A stretch of DNA of 64,000 bases from Sanderia malayensis (lineage: Eukaryota; Cnidaria; Scyphozoa; Semaeostomeae; Pelagiidae). The first letter of the stretch is position 1; each line of letters begins with the position of its first letter. Of the stretch, positions 22,465-51,729 are shown one piece after another. Below the pieces are notes generated by a model. It had not been told where the DNA came from, did no database searches, and was given only the letters and a program-made list of their open reading frames with translations. The position numbers were made by a program, and so were the translations under genes. Location: NCBI GenBank assembly GCA_013076295.1, contig RQOL01000906.1, positions 1,736,001 to 1,800,000 on the forward strand. Direction: 5' to 3'.

Positions 22465-23395
22465 TCAGCTAATTTTAAGTTCATTAAATTTTTTCAGATC
22501 ATCAACTTCTTTGATATCCTGCTTCACTACATCTTCATCTTCAACTTCATCATGTGAACCTTCATCTTCTGAGCTACTAGATTCGCTGTCTTGAACAAAT
22601 TCAAATTCTCGTCGATTTAGATTCTTGAACAGAAGATCGTCATCTTCATCATCTTCCGAACTTTGGCAATGCTCTTCTCTTCTGAAATAGAATCAAAATC
22701 ACAATAAATCTGCTTTGCATCAGAAATAAAAGGAACAGCATGAAACATCTTCATTGCAATATGTGGAATACCTTTGGTTTTCTTGTGATTCCACTAAATG
22801 GCCTTCGTCTGAAAAGGACTTTGGCCTACAAAGCAATAACAAACATCAACAAGTATATAGATGTGGAGAATAATTTGACAAAGCACTTGGGGGTTGGCTG
22901 CATAAAGACTCACCACAGGTTTTGTTGTTCTAAGTATTTGATTTGTTTGTTGTAAAGAACATAAACAATCTCTGCTTGGACTTTGTTTCCTTCTTTGATT
23001 GGGCTAATGATGACAAAGTCGCCTGGAAAAATAAAATATGGTCCATGCAAAGACATTCCTCTCATATGCATCTGTTATCATTGTTATGTAATAAGATCAG
23101 TTTTATACTTACCTCTTTTAATCCACAAATTTTTCCTGAATTTTGTTGGCATGCTGACAAGAAATCTTTTGCCATCAGAAGATTCAACTTCGTGCAAGTT
23201 GTTACCCTTTCCTGCAACGATCTAATAAAGGTAGAGATAAGATTAATATCAAGAAAATGAAAATAAGAACATAACTATCATTCCATTCATAACTCTAATG
23301 GTCATTACCTTCACAATTTCCTCTTCTCCCTCTGGGATATAATATTCATCTAATGCTTCTTTAGTTACGTGCTTACGTTTTGTCGTCTTTGACAT
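22465..23395 (-). CDS. EIF1AD: EIF1A-domain RNA-binding protein
   Basis: Five exons, in order 23395-23309, 23221-23113, 23022-22914, 22825-22772 and 22681-22465, give exactly 191 aa. The N-terminus reads [19 protein letters not shown]. The S1/IF1-type OB fold follows at about residues 25-95, with [39 protein letters not shown] and FVIISPI blocks. The tail is very acidic and Ser-rich ([28 protein letters not shown]), as in animal EIF1AD/obelix. The human protein is about 165 aa, and the excess here is in the tail. It is a nuclear RNA-binding protein (family knowledge); its exact role is not settled. It is transcribed away from KPTN, with 540 bp between start codons. Confidence 0.94.
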
Positions 23396-23935
23396 TTTGA
23401 AGCTTGTTTTAAAAAACAATATAGCAAAATTTTTGCAATATTATTTTGCTTCTTCGTTCCACTAATGCTATAATATAAAGCTTTATGGTTCCTTGGTTGT
23501 TGAATGCAGCTCTTTGGAAACCTTTTATTCCTATCCTGCAGAATTTATGTCGATATCCACAGTCTATTTTCTTATTGATTTAGATTAAAACAATTGGAAA
23601 TATATTTTCTCGTATCAGGACCTGAAACCTGCTTTGTTATAAAAAATAACAAAATAAGCAGAAAATCCAAACTAACAATGGCAAACCGCCATGGTTGTTA
23701 TATGTAGCTCATGTTCAATAATCCATTCATGTAAATACGTTATCGAATAAGAGATCTGGGTTGCTTTCTTGCTCAGATTGTGTTGAAAATCGGACGGAGT
23801 GAAGACACGAGTAAACGTTGCAAACGGCCATCACGAAAAGGTCGAAAAAGTTCTCGGAAATGGATAACATGTGCCAAGATACTTTCTAAAACAACAACAA
23901 CAACAGCGCAACTGCAACATGCGGAAGTATTCAAA
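23396..23935. promoter_or_regulatory. Divergent promoter region EIF1AD/KPTN
   Basis: 540 bp between two diverging start codons. It must contain the promoters and 5' UTRs of both genes. An upstream open frame from 23780 is continuous with the KPTN frame but looks like 5' UTR (basic, unconserved, Thr repeat). No TATA box is obvious. Confidence 0.5.
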
Positions 23936-26900
23936 ATGGCGGATGAAATTGAGAGGAAGGAACAAAATAAACCAGATAATATCCACTCAAATTTCCTGTT
24001 TAAAGAGATTTATTTTCTCAGTCTTGCTTCCCAATCGAACATATACTGTTGCGTGAAGCTGGAGTCAGACTTTTCAGGGTCTGAAAAACTGTTAGTCGGC
24101 TCACTTGGAGGCAAAGTTTCATGCATTGATTCAAGAGAAAGGTGCAAGCCCAATGCAAATGAAATCTATTTTACCTACATACCTGGTACGTTTATTATTT
24201 AGCATGAGAAAAATGAGAATGAAATAATATAATATTCAATTATTAATATACAAGGTTTTAAATTTCATCCTTATTTACTCATCCTGGACGTAGTAATGAT
24301 GTTTATATTTGTTACCTTTACGTTTTTTAGGTGATGCAGAGATAATATCAATGGATGCAATTTCAAGAGGCCAAGAATTGCCAAGAATCGGCTCTGTTAT
24401 TGCAATTTCTCTTGTTTTAGTGAAGGTCGTATATTTATTAGATAAAATATTTCAATCATTTTTTAAACAATGCTATCTATTGTATTTGTATTCTATATGA
24501 ACCTTCTGTATATATATTTTATTGGTTTTATATTTTATCATTTTTTAGGTTATCAATGGAAACAAGAAATATCAGCACTTTATTAATTTCTATACTGCAA
24601 TGGAACCAGAGAAGAATGATAAACTAACAGATATCGCAAGTAATGCAAAATAATTTTTGCAATTCTTACTGTAGGGGATTTAAAGAGTACTTTCAAAGTT
24701 TTTCACAAGAGAATTAAATCTAACTCATGGTTGAACATATTTGCTATATTTGCTTTTACCAGGAAGCTGTCAACATATTGAGCTACATTTTACACCTTAC
24801 CAGCTTACACATGCCAAGTTAGTAGCCTTTATTGAGTTTCCTACAATGTAAATAGCTAGCTACATTGGAATAGCTACATAATATAGCTGTGAGGTCTGTT
24901 TGAAATAATATTAGATTTTTATTTATATACCTTTCTACTTTAGCATTCTCAGTTCTGAGAAAGGTGGAAGACCTGTGTTTTTGTTATCTGGCAGCGATAA
25001 AAAAGTGCACATGTTTAAAGAGGTATTTCATTTTTCTTAGTATATCATGTCAGGTTGCATGAATAATACATTTATTGATCTATTGATTTTTAAATTTTTT
25101 AAAGGATAAGGAGCTTCAGAGGTTTGTAGAGTTTCCATGTGAGCAGTTTTTTCCTGAATTTAGAGACCTCCCAAGCAGGTAGGCTTGTAACACATTCTCA
25201 TTGAATTCAAGATAACAATTATATCTATATATGTAATCATTAAGCAATTAAATAATTAATTTTTTAAATAATTGCTTAACACAGTATAACTTGGATGGAT
25301 GTCAAAGAAATGGTGGACAATAAGAGAATCACTGCTTTTGGATGTCAAGATGGATACCTCTTTCTTGCAATTGTCAATTCCAACTCAGGTATAAATGGAG
25401 TATTTATAGTAAAGTTTACAGATTTTTTTGGCAATAGATATTACTATTTATCAATGGATCTGTTTTGATAATCCTCCAGAGATCTTGCAATCGTTTGCTA
25501 CGAATTTAGAGGGACCAATTTCATCAGTTTGTTTATTTACACTGAATGCAAGAGATAATCCAACAGAAATATTCAAACCAGATCAAACAGACTTTCAAGA
25601 AACTTCACCAAAAGGCAACGTATTTTAATGATCATAACACAAGGCCTTTATTCTCTCTGACGTAAACTGTAAAACTAAGTGTATCTTTCAACTTTTTTTG
25701 GTCTAATGCATGACACAATTGCTTATGAATAATTAAAGCAATTATTTTGCATTTTAGACAACGAAAATTCCGAGAGTCGACTTGAAAATCCTTCGTTTTC
25801 TCAAGAGTTTTGCTTGCTTGTTACAAGTGCAATGGGGATTTCGGTTGTTTTCCTGTAAGAAGTCATTTTTTGATTACGTTGTTTTGTTTATTTCACATTC
25901 ATCTGAATTTCAACTCATGTAAGTCCATTCTTTGCATGATTGATAAGTTTAACGCCCCCGGCACTTAGCTAGCATGCGCTCAGCTGTTTAAATGATTTGA
26001 AATTATTTGAAGTGTTTACTTGGCTACTTGGCACCCACGTAACCAGTGTCCAGGTCGTCAAAAATATCTTCTCGCACACGATTAAGTTTTCTACTGAAAC
26101 TTTTCCTTTGCATAATTAATCAAGTTATGTGTTATGATATTTTCAGTGACGTTGTTAAACAAGGATTCTCGAACATGGCCATCCTTCCACGCTCTGATCA
26201 TTTTGATTGTGTCACCTGCTCATTGGTTGCTGATTTTGATTTGGATGGTAAGAATGAAGTCATTCTTGGAACTTATGGTCAGGTAAATGGTTTATCTACT
26301 TATTGGTTGTTTTTGTTTATTTACGTTTTTGTTCATTTAGGTGTTTATCTTTATGTTTATTTCCGTATCTTTTTTTGCTTATCAACATATTCCTTTTTAT
26401 TTATTTACGTATTTATCTTTTCGTTTATTTACGTTTTTTTATTTATTTACGTTATTATCTTCTTGTTTATTTACGTATTTACGTATCCTGGCCTGTTTAT
26501 TTGCTGAAGTATTTGCCTCTTTACTTCCTCGTTCGTAATCTTTTTTATATCTTGATGTTTTAACTTCTTAATTTTGCGGATTTTCATCTCTTCCTTGACA
26601 CCACTTGTTTATTTTTGTTAAGGAACTGCTAGTATACAAGTTCCATCCGTCCAGTCTTGAAAATGGAATGTTGCATTTTGAACTTCAATGGACGAAAACC
26701 TTTCCCAAGCCAATATTCAGAGTGGAAATGCTTGACGTGTTAAATGATGGAGCCAAGGAACTGATTGTAGTGTCTTTGACTGGCGTACACATATTGCAGG
26801 TGAGTTGGAATTGCAGTAACTACCTCCGTGAGATTGGCCTATTGTTACATAACTGGTTGTTATTTTTTATATTTGTCAAGGGGTATACATGATTGCATAT

Positions 26901-27316
26901 TTGTCATTAACAATGACATGTGTTTGCATTTAATTAAAGCAAATATTATGGCACGCTAAACCCATGGTATTCCTGAGATATGATAAGTCACGAGTTGTGA
27001 GTTGATGTCATTTTTTGCTTCATAAGGCTTTTAATAATGTCAACAACCAGTTTAGCACAGTTGTACATTTGCCATATCCGATTTTCTTTCGGCAACATTC
27101 TGCATTCGAAGTATATTATTTGAAGTAATTTGAAGTATTAATATACCTTTGTTCAGTTGGCTGACAAATTTGTACGAAGCATTATTCTATCATTTGTAGC
27201 TTGAAGCCGGCCTGGCAGCTGATAAAATATTAGAAAATATCAATGTTAAATTTGGAAATTTATTACAAAGCAGCGAAAAGTTGAACAAACAGCTTTGCTC
27301 GGATAATCCTGACTAA
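23936..27316 (+). CDS. KPTN: Kaptin, KICSTOR subunit
   Basis: Beta-propeller protein of the KICSTOR complex, which holds GATOR1 on lysosomes for amino-acid control of mTORC1, and also an actin-associated protein (family knowledge). Twelve exons join to 469 aa: 23936-24185, 24331-24425, 24549-24639, 24763-24817, 24944-25022, 25105-25178, 25285-25388, 25480-25614, 25758-25854, 26147-26282, 26623-26799 and 27200-27316. It matches kaptin throughout: LASQSNIYC, EIYFTYIPGDAEIISMD, SCQHIELHFTPYQLTHA, FLLSGSDKKVHMFKE, EQFFPEF, AFGCQDGYL, LPRSDHFDCVTCSLVADFDL, EVILGTYGQELLVYK and IVVSLTGVHILQ. The start at 23936 (AAAATGG context) is preferred over 23780. The intron after 25614 needs a GC donor to keep frame. 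Intron 26283-26622 is a T-rich TTTATTTACG-type simple repeat. Confidence 0.93.
26285..26530. repeat. T-rich simple repeat in KPTN intron
   Basis: Degenerate repeats of about 10-13 bp with TTTATTTACGT as core, present about ten times. Long open frames here translate to Phe/Leu/Tyr runs and are artefacts of composition. Confidence 0.75.
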
Positions 27317-28765
27317 AAGGTTCACTCTCTGAAGGTAGGATTTTATTTCTACATTTATTACTACCATAATATTGTTACAATTCTGCTGAATTTTATGCTA
27401 TTTTAATAATTTGTTAAATAAAAAGATGTGATATGAAAGGGGGGGGGTTTGTTTCATGAACCAAATAGAAAAAAGTAAGGCACTTTCAGTCAAACACTTA
27501 GGCTTTCTGTTTTTGTGATGTCCTGCATCAAACATTAAACAGCTGAATTTCCAATTCGCCTATCACACTGTTTGCAGCAGAATATTTTCTTGTTTCTCTG
27601 AAGAGGAATAATATTCTTGTTTCTCTGAAGAGGAATACTTTCATTTTTCGACTTGTTAATCATTTTATTTACACATCCCCGCTTGATTGATTGACTAAGA
27701 AGAGCAAAGTTTTCACCTCAACACTGCATTTGCGAGAAACTTTCGGACAATATTGCATGTTTTCTGGTGCTTATGTTTGCACAGTTGATCGCAAGAATGT
27801 TTGATTATAAACATAAAAAATCAACATTTGCTTCTTTTTAACCTTATCGTTTACCAATGTTCTTATTTTGTATTTGTATACGGGTTAAAAAGGGTGGGTC
27901 TTCGTTCAAAAGCAATTGATTGAAACCCAGTAGTTTTTTACTTTTTTATCTCAATGGATGCAATATGTTGAACAGATTTCGTAAATAATGTTTTCTTGTT
28001 GTGTGGTTATCTTTCAAATTTGTGCCACCGATCTGAAATCTGAAATTTGGCTTATACTAGGAAACTATTTAATTTTTCTGCATCTACTTTGGCAATGGTC
28101 TCACCGAAAATACACCACGGCATTTGACACACAGTCTGATGCATCCTTTTTGTTTCAACCTTGAAATAAGATGACGAATCAAAAAATTAATTTATCCTGA
28201 TTTATTTTTTGCAGGGGTTTTTCCATTGAATGGTACGAGTTCACCAGCTTGGATACAGCTTTTTAATAAAAGGTATTTATTTTTACGCGTTAAAGAAAGA
28301 CTGTACCATATTGCTACGGCGTTGTTGATTGATTTGAGCAAATTTTATGAATATTTTATATGCTGCATTCTGACTTCACACAAGAGACGCAACAACCGCA
28401 CCAATCTGTTGGCACAACGAAAGTGGGCGCATGATCGTTATAAAAAATCAGTGAAAGCCAGTTTTTTCTCAGTCTGATCGCGTTAGCTCATTTGCGAGGG
28501 AAACTAGTGGACTGCAAGTACAGCAGCAAAGAAAGGCCACGCAAAAGTACAACATTCGTTGAAACTACAACACGATTTTGATAGTTGAGTTACTCATGGA
28601 CTAATCTAGTTTACGAGGTAATTTCTCTTGGCAAATATGAATTTCCAAACAACGGTAATGCAGTGAAATTTTATCAGAATATTTACGGATAAGATTATCG
28701 AAGCTACAGTTTTGCAATCAGAACCGCCAGTCTCTTTGTACAGCGCGATAATAGAGAACCAAGCA
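27317..28765. other. Intergenic spacer KPTN-GPCR
   Basis: 1.45 kb of AT-rich sequence holding the KPTN 3' UTR and the GPCR promoter/5' UTR. A 29-bp direct tandem duplication (ATTCTTGTTTCTCTGAAGAG core) lies around 27587-27645, and a G9 run near 27440. No exon with homology was recognised; the open frame around 28226-28477 has no family features. Confidence 0.5.
27417..27422 (+). terminator. Poly(A) signal of KPTN
   Basis: AATAAA about 100 bp after the KPTN stop codon. Confidence 0.55.
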
Positions 28766-30427
28766 ATGGAAAGGCTGCTGGAAAATAAAAGTGAAAATTC
28801 AACGGTCTATTGCATTCATAATAACAACACATTACTATGTAAATTGGCGTTGTTCAGTACCTCAGCGTTACCACCAACACCCTTGATTAACATCACAAGC
28901 AACAAGACGGAGATGGCTATATGGGTACCCTCAAATGGACTGAAAATTACCCTTTATATTCTCTATTCATTGATATTTGTCTCTGGCGTGTTAGGCAACG
29001 GGCTTGTCTGCTTTGTACTTGGCATCAAAAATAAAAAAAGGAATCCTTATGATGTGTTTTTGATTTCACTTGCCACGGCTGATTTCCTTGCTTCGTTTTT
29101 TGGGCCCCTCATCATGATCGGTGATTTGGCTGGCGATTTGAATCAATGGTATTTCGGCGAGCTGATGTGTAAGGTTCTCCCTGCCATTTCTCCTATCACA
29201 CTGATTGCTTCGTCTTGGTCTTTGGCAATGATATCTTACGATCGTTACAGGTAAGAAAGCGTTTTTGAATTTATGTAACATTCGAGATCCTTTCTCTAAA
29301 AACAACCCACAGTCTGATATTTATTTTTTTATTTAAGAAATTGCTGGCCTCCACTTTTAACCAGTTTATTATCACCACAGATAACAAAATTATACCTCAA
29401 TGACTGAATAACGTCTTATTTTTAGTTTTTAACACTAAATAAATAATTTTTTAGAATATACTTTATTTAAGAACTTTTCACCCAGATTTCATAAATTTTA
29501 TTCTTTAATAAGAACTAATTAAACCTGGTTTCAAACATTTTGTAGCTACGATGGTTTTCGCTACTTTATTTTAAAGCGAATTTCTTCATTTGGATCATGA
29601 AGAAATTCACCATCAATGGGAAAATTTGAAGCCCCATGCTTTTGACCCAGTGGAAGTCTGATCTGTTCAAAAGATTCTTCTTTTTTGAAATAATCTTATC
29701 ATACAATATTAATGAAATATTTGTCTTTCCTTTTTCAACCAGAGTTGTAACCGAAAACCGAGTTTCAAACAAGATGTTGAATAGCAAAACAGTCGCACTG
29801 CAAGTAAGTGTGATTTGGGTCATTGCCGTATGCGTTACTTTGCCGTACGTAATCGGAACGGATCTATATGGGAAGAAGTGCCTTACAAAACCTGTCCTCG
29901 GCAATGAACACTTGGTTCTCTATGCTGCATGCTGGGTAATCATAGGCTGGGGAATCCCCTTTACGGTGATATCTGTATTCAGCTTTTTCATCACGCAAGT
30001 CCTTGGGCGCAGCGCGGGAAACAGTTCGAATTGCTCTATCGCCATGCGACGAGTAGCGCGAAACCGTAAAGTCTTCAAAATGTTAATCGTTGTGTTTCTG
30101 GCTTTCTTCCTACTCACGGCACCGTATTCTATCTTCTACACTGTTGGAACATATCTGATGTACAGCGAACCGAAGGAAACAGATTTAAACTCACTTCAAC
30201 AGCTGAATTATGCCTTGTTTGTGCTGATGGTGGCGAATTCCTGTGTCAATCCTATCATATACGCAAAGATGCACAAGGAGATCAACAAATATGCAAGACA
30301 GATATGGAAGAACATCAGTCGTTTTAAAGGACATCGGCCTGGAAGGCATGTTTTCTCTCGTCATCGTGATGAAGGTGCTTCGTCGTCGGTTGCCGTTGAA
30401 AAAGAATCCCATTTTTGTTTTGTGTGA
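28766..30427 (+). CDS. Class A (rhodopsin-like) G protein-coupled receptor, orphan
   Basis: Seven-helix plasma-membrane receptor. Exons 28766-29250 and 29743-30427 join to 389 aa. The extracellular N-terminus (about 65 aa) has five N-glycosylation sequons. TM1 has the LGNGLVC motif. TM2 has SLATADFLASFFGP with the conserved Asp. A Cys precedes TM3, which ends SYDRYR (the DRY box), and the intron splits the Arg codon right after DRY. TM5 is present. TM6 reads FFLLTAPYSIFY, so the usual CWxP is replaced by LTAP. TM7 ends NSCVNPIIYAKM (the NPxxY motif). The C-tail is short and basic. Overall it looks like a peptide or amine-type receptor from the large invertebrate families; ligand unknown. The start is the first ATG in frame. 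Confidence 0.88.
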
Positions 30428-47757
<17,330 letters not shown>

Positions 47758-48169
47758 AGAGAAGAGAAAACGTTACAACTGCATACCAACTAATTCATCT
47801 CACGCAGGCAAAATTAAATAATTTCAAACACTGAACATTAAGCAAACATTTAGCTTGGCATTCGCAATTTATTTCTTAATTCAATGCTTATTTTCTGTCA
47901 ATTATTTCATTCAGTAATTCGTATTTAATGTGGTACAGTAGAAGTCCATTACCATTGCTAATGAATGACAAGCATTCATGGATTTGTTGTTGTTAAAAGT
48001 ACGTTTGGTAGAAGTTCTAATATTTTTCTAATTTATATAAGATAATACACGTGATAATGACTATGTTGTTTTTCTTGGTTTTCATGTTCATCATAGTTTT
48101 TCAAAATTAGTTTGTTTTTAGTCGGGGCCAATAAATAATACGGGCAGTCGGCAGACGCAGAGGTAAGAC
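47758..48169. other. 3' flank of EML5/6
   Basis: 412 bp between the EML stop and the foldback element. It is AT-rich, with an AATAAA near 48131 that may serve as poly(A) signal. Nothing else is seen. Confidence 0.45.
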
Positions 48170-49573
48170 CACAGGTATAGAGTTAGATAGTGGACATAAT
48201 AGTGTCTCCGTGAATGCGAATGCGACATTGAGTTGAATGCGAATGCGATATTGAGTTCGCATACTCTAAGAGAATGCGAATACATACTCGCATGAGAGGA
48301 AGTCTGATCGAGACACGACTCGATGAAGTAATTTTGTCCAGTGCATAACGTTGTAATGCGAGTGTCTCATTTGATTGACACTTAAAACAATGGGTGGGAG
48401 GAGATAGGTGGAGTTAATAAAGAACATGCTACAAACCAGATGCGTCAATGACAATCTGGTTGTGCTTTGAATGGGGGGTCGTACTATTTGATGTATTCCT
48501 AACGTATGGCATGGGCTACCTCTGAATTTGCTTGCAATTTTGAGCATCGCATCATTCCAGTATGCCTCAACAAGAGTAAAAAAGTATAACCGATAATGAT
48601 CTTAATTCTCGGGCAAGAATTGTTTTTTTAACAATTCTTGTCATGATACAAGTGCATCAGTAAAGCAAGGAAAATTAAAAGCACGCATTTACGAACAGAA
48701 TTCTTAGTAAACGTCGCTGGCCTCAATTTCACTATGAAACATTTAGAATAATAATTAGACCCTATTATCGGACAGAGCTAATCGGATTATTGAAAACAAG
48801 AGAAGTACATCTCCTAAGCACAAAAAGTAAAAAGACAAAACCAAATCTGGCCTCCGTAAGCCAAAGCTAAATTGGCACTCTTAATGTCATCACGAGACAG
48901 CCAGCACTTCTGTGCTTTCTTCAACAGGCCGAGGATATTTTTGCATGCTGAGAATATTGCGTGAAACAAAATCAAATCATTTTTATTTAACCAGTCTTTT
49001 AATTTATCAGTTACTTTTTAATAGCACTTAATTTTCCTGGCTTTATTGATACATTTGTACTAGACCAGCGATGTAGTCCCAAAAAGGGGGCTAAAAGCAA
49101 AGATTTGAGCAAAGGTGCAGCATTCAATAAGAGGCAGAGTGGAGTAAATTTCTCACTAAAGAACATTTTTGACTACCATTTTTAGATCATTGATTTCAAT
49201 TCAGAGGTAGCCCATGCCATACGTTAGGAATACATCAAATAGTACGACCCCCCATTCAAAGCACAACCAGATTGTCATTGACGCATCTGGTTTGTAGCAT
49301 GTTCTTTATTAACTCCACCTATCTCCTCCCACCCATTGTTTTAAGTGTCAATCAAATGAGACACTCGCATTACAACGTTATGCACTGGACAAAATTACTT
49401 CATCGAGTCGTGTCTCGATCAGACTTCCTCTCATGCGAGTATGTATTCGCATTCTCTTAGAGTATGCGAACTCAATATCGCATTCGTATTCAACTCAATG
49501 TCGCATTCGCATACGAATCGCATTCGCATTCACGGAGACACTATTATGTCCACTATCTAACTCTATACACAGG
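48170..49573. mobile_element. Foldback DNA transposon with ~355-370 bp TIRs
   Basis: The element 48176-49567 (1392 bp) has inverted repeats 48176-48528 and 49198-49567, almost identical apart from a small insertion near the outer end. The ends read TATAGAGTTAGATAGTGGAC. The 6-bp sequence CACAGG flanks both sides (48170-48175 and 49568-49573). The subterminal part is rich in GAATGCG words. The 669-bp middle has no open frame resembling a transposase, so it is non-autonomous. The superfamily is undetermined. Confidence 0.9.
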
Positions 49574-49722
49574 GCACCAACCTGTTATTCCCTTTTTCAT
49601 TTAGGCCCATAAGCAAAGTGGAAGGGTTCTTTTCTGGAAGCAACTCTTTGCAGCATGAATGATACAACAGCTTGCTGTGTATTGCAACATGGGAGTTCGT
49701 AGATAGTGTCCCAGCTGTAGCC

Positions 49723-51651
49723 ATGAAGAATGTTCGACCTTACGTGTCTAAGCGTCTAAGGCAAAGTCAAGAAGGAAGCATTGCAGGTGTTGGTGAAGAA
49801 AGGGGGCGTGACAATTCTTCCTCGAAGGAAAACAAGATCATTGATGCCATTCATGAGGAAGAATGTGTGTCTGCTTCGTCCAGTTCACCACAAACAATCC
49901 CCCACTCGGCAAGCGAAGCCACAAAGTCTGCTGAACCGAAATGTCAGGCAAGTATTCAACCTGCCAAGAATTTCCTTCCAAAAACTTGCATAACTAAGAC
50001 CAGAAATCATAAAAATGCCGTCAACTGTATCCGTTGGAGTGCGAGTGCATCGAATTGCCTTCTCCTTTCTGCAAGCATGGATAGCACGGTTGGAATTTGG
50101 AGCTGTTCAAGGGACAATGCAAAGCTTGTCAAAGAATTAAAAGTACACTGCAGTGCTGTAAAGGATGCCAGGTGGGGAAAAACTGGATCAGATATACTCA
50201 GTTGTGGTTATGACAAGACTGCAAGGATAACGGATGTTGAATTAGGTAATTTAGTATTCTCGGTAGCTTTGAATAGAATAGGAGGCACATATCTGTCTTT
50301 GAACCTTTTTTCTGAAATTTGGAGGAACAAGAGCTTTCACGTTTTCTAATCAAAGTCAACTATTACTTGGTAGTGTAGCCTTCCTTTTCTTTCAGGAAAG
50401 GAGATGTCATGCTATAAACACAAAGACTTTGTCACAGCTCTTTTATACCATCCTGAAGATAGCAATGTCTTCTTGACTGGGACAGGTAGTAATGGATTGT
50501 TTGCTTGGGACATCAGAGCTGAAAAGGTGACAAATATCCTTTGTATACATAGTAGACAGTTTTTACTTGTGATTTACAGGAAAAGAAACCTGTGATATTT
50601 AAAACCAACATTGTTTCTTCTTTTTCAGTATGTACGTCAATACAAAGCATTCTTTGGGCAAATTCAAGATATCCTTTTTCACCCTGATGGCAAGATTTTT
50701 TTCTCTGCTGCCGAGGTTTTGAAAAGAAACTCCCTTGACAAAGCAATCATTGCTTGGGACTTTGAAACGGCTGCTGTTGTGTCTAATCAAATATCCCAGG
50801 TCAGATTTCCACCGATGCATCATATTTGATAATGCTGCATCACATTGCATTTTATACTTGCTCTACATTGTTTGCTTACGTTATTGTGCTTTTGTATTGT
50901 GCAGGAAGCTTTTGGTTGCACGTGCCTGCAAAGTCACCCTTATGCCGATGTATTCTTGGCACAATATGGTACTGGATACATTAGCATATTCTCAAATTCA
51001 CCTCCTTACAAGCTCAATAAATACAAGCGATTCGAAGGCCATCAAGTGAGTCATTTTTACTGTTTTTTCTCTGTCAAGCACCCCCCCCCATCCCAACGGA
51101 TCATATTTTGAAATAAATGACTCCTTTGAATAAATCTCCTCTTCTCAAGTGCCGAGTTGAGGTGATATTTTTGCTTCAAGATTTGTTGACAATTTTTTTA
51201 TTAAGAATTATGAGTATTATTTGATTTCAAAATATGTTTTTCCATTCCTTGAAATGGCAATAAGCGCCCCCTAAAAAGTCCTGGAATTAATAAGCACCTG
51301 ATCAAAACAATGCACGCGACATGTCTATCATCTCCTCTTAAAAAACCTCTAAAATCTTCAACGTTTAAGTCCCTTGTTTAGTATTTATCAGAAAAGCGAG
51401 TTAACTTTCCCGCCAATTTTTTACAGACTGCTGGCTTTCGCGTCGGCTTTACGATCAGCCCCGATGGAAACTACGTGATCAGTGGTGATAGAATGGGAGG
51501 GATACACGCATACGATTACAAGACATCGAGATGTTTGATGACGTTCAGCGATGCGTATAGCAGTGCGTGCATGGATGTCGCATTTCATCCTTTCTTGCCC
51601 AGTGTTATGGCATCTTGTTCGTGGGATGGTGAAGTATCGTTTTGGAGATGA
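49723..51651 (+). CDS. WDR25: WD repeat-containing protein 25
   Basis: WD40 propeller protein related to the splicing factor PRP17/CDC40 (family knowledge; exact function unknown). Exons 49723-50245, 50396-50526, 50629-50799, 50905-51045 and 51427-51651 join to 396 aa. The N-terminal ~85 aa are Ser/Glu-rich and unconserved apart from PYVSKRLRQ, which parallels PYTPRRLRQ in vertebrate WDR25. The propeller follows, with NHKNAVNCIRWS, LLSASMDSTVGIWS, VKDARWGKTGSDILSCGYD, NVFLTGTGSNGLFAWDIRAEK, DILFHPDG, KAIIAWDFETAAVVSNQI and a last blade FLPSVMASCSWDGEVSFWR. Its blade order is that of WDR25. The start is the most upstream ATG before conserved sequence; vertebrate proteins have a longer N-terminus, so an upstream exon is possible. 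A foldback transposon ends only 155 bp upstream. Confidence 0.9.
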
Positions 51652-51729
51652 CTGAGTGGATTCGCATACCACCGGTGAGCCATTGATTTGTTAACACCCC
51701 TCTCCCTTTTCTATTAAGCCATGCAGTTC

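Noticed and set aside
23780..23935. Upstream in-frame ATG as KPTN start
   Set aside because: The encoded sequence is basic, repetitive (Thr run) and has no kaptin counterpart. The ATG at 23936 has a better context and fits the family N-terminus.
26303..26563. Hydrophobic membrane protein ORFs
   Set aside because: Several overlapping frames of Phe/Leu/Tyr come from a T-rich simple repeat in a KPTN intron.
28226..28477. 83-aa ORF before the GPCR
   Set aside because: No family features, no ATG context support; probably GPCR 5' flank.
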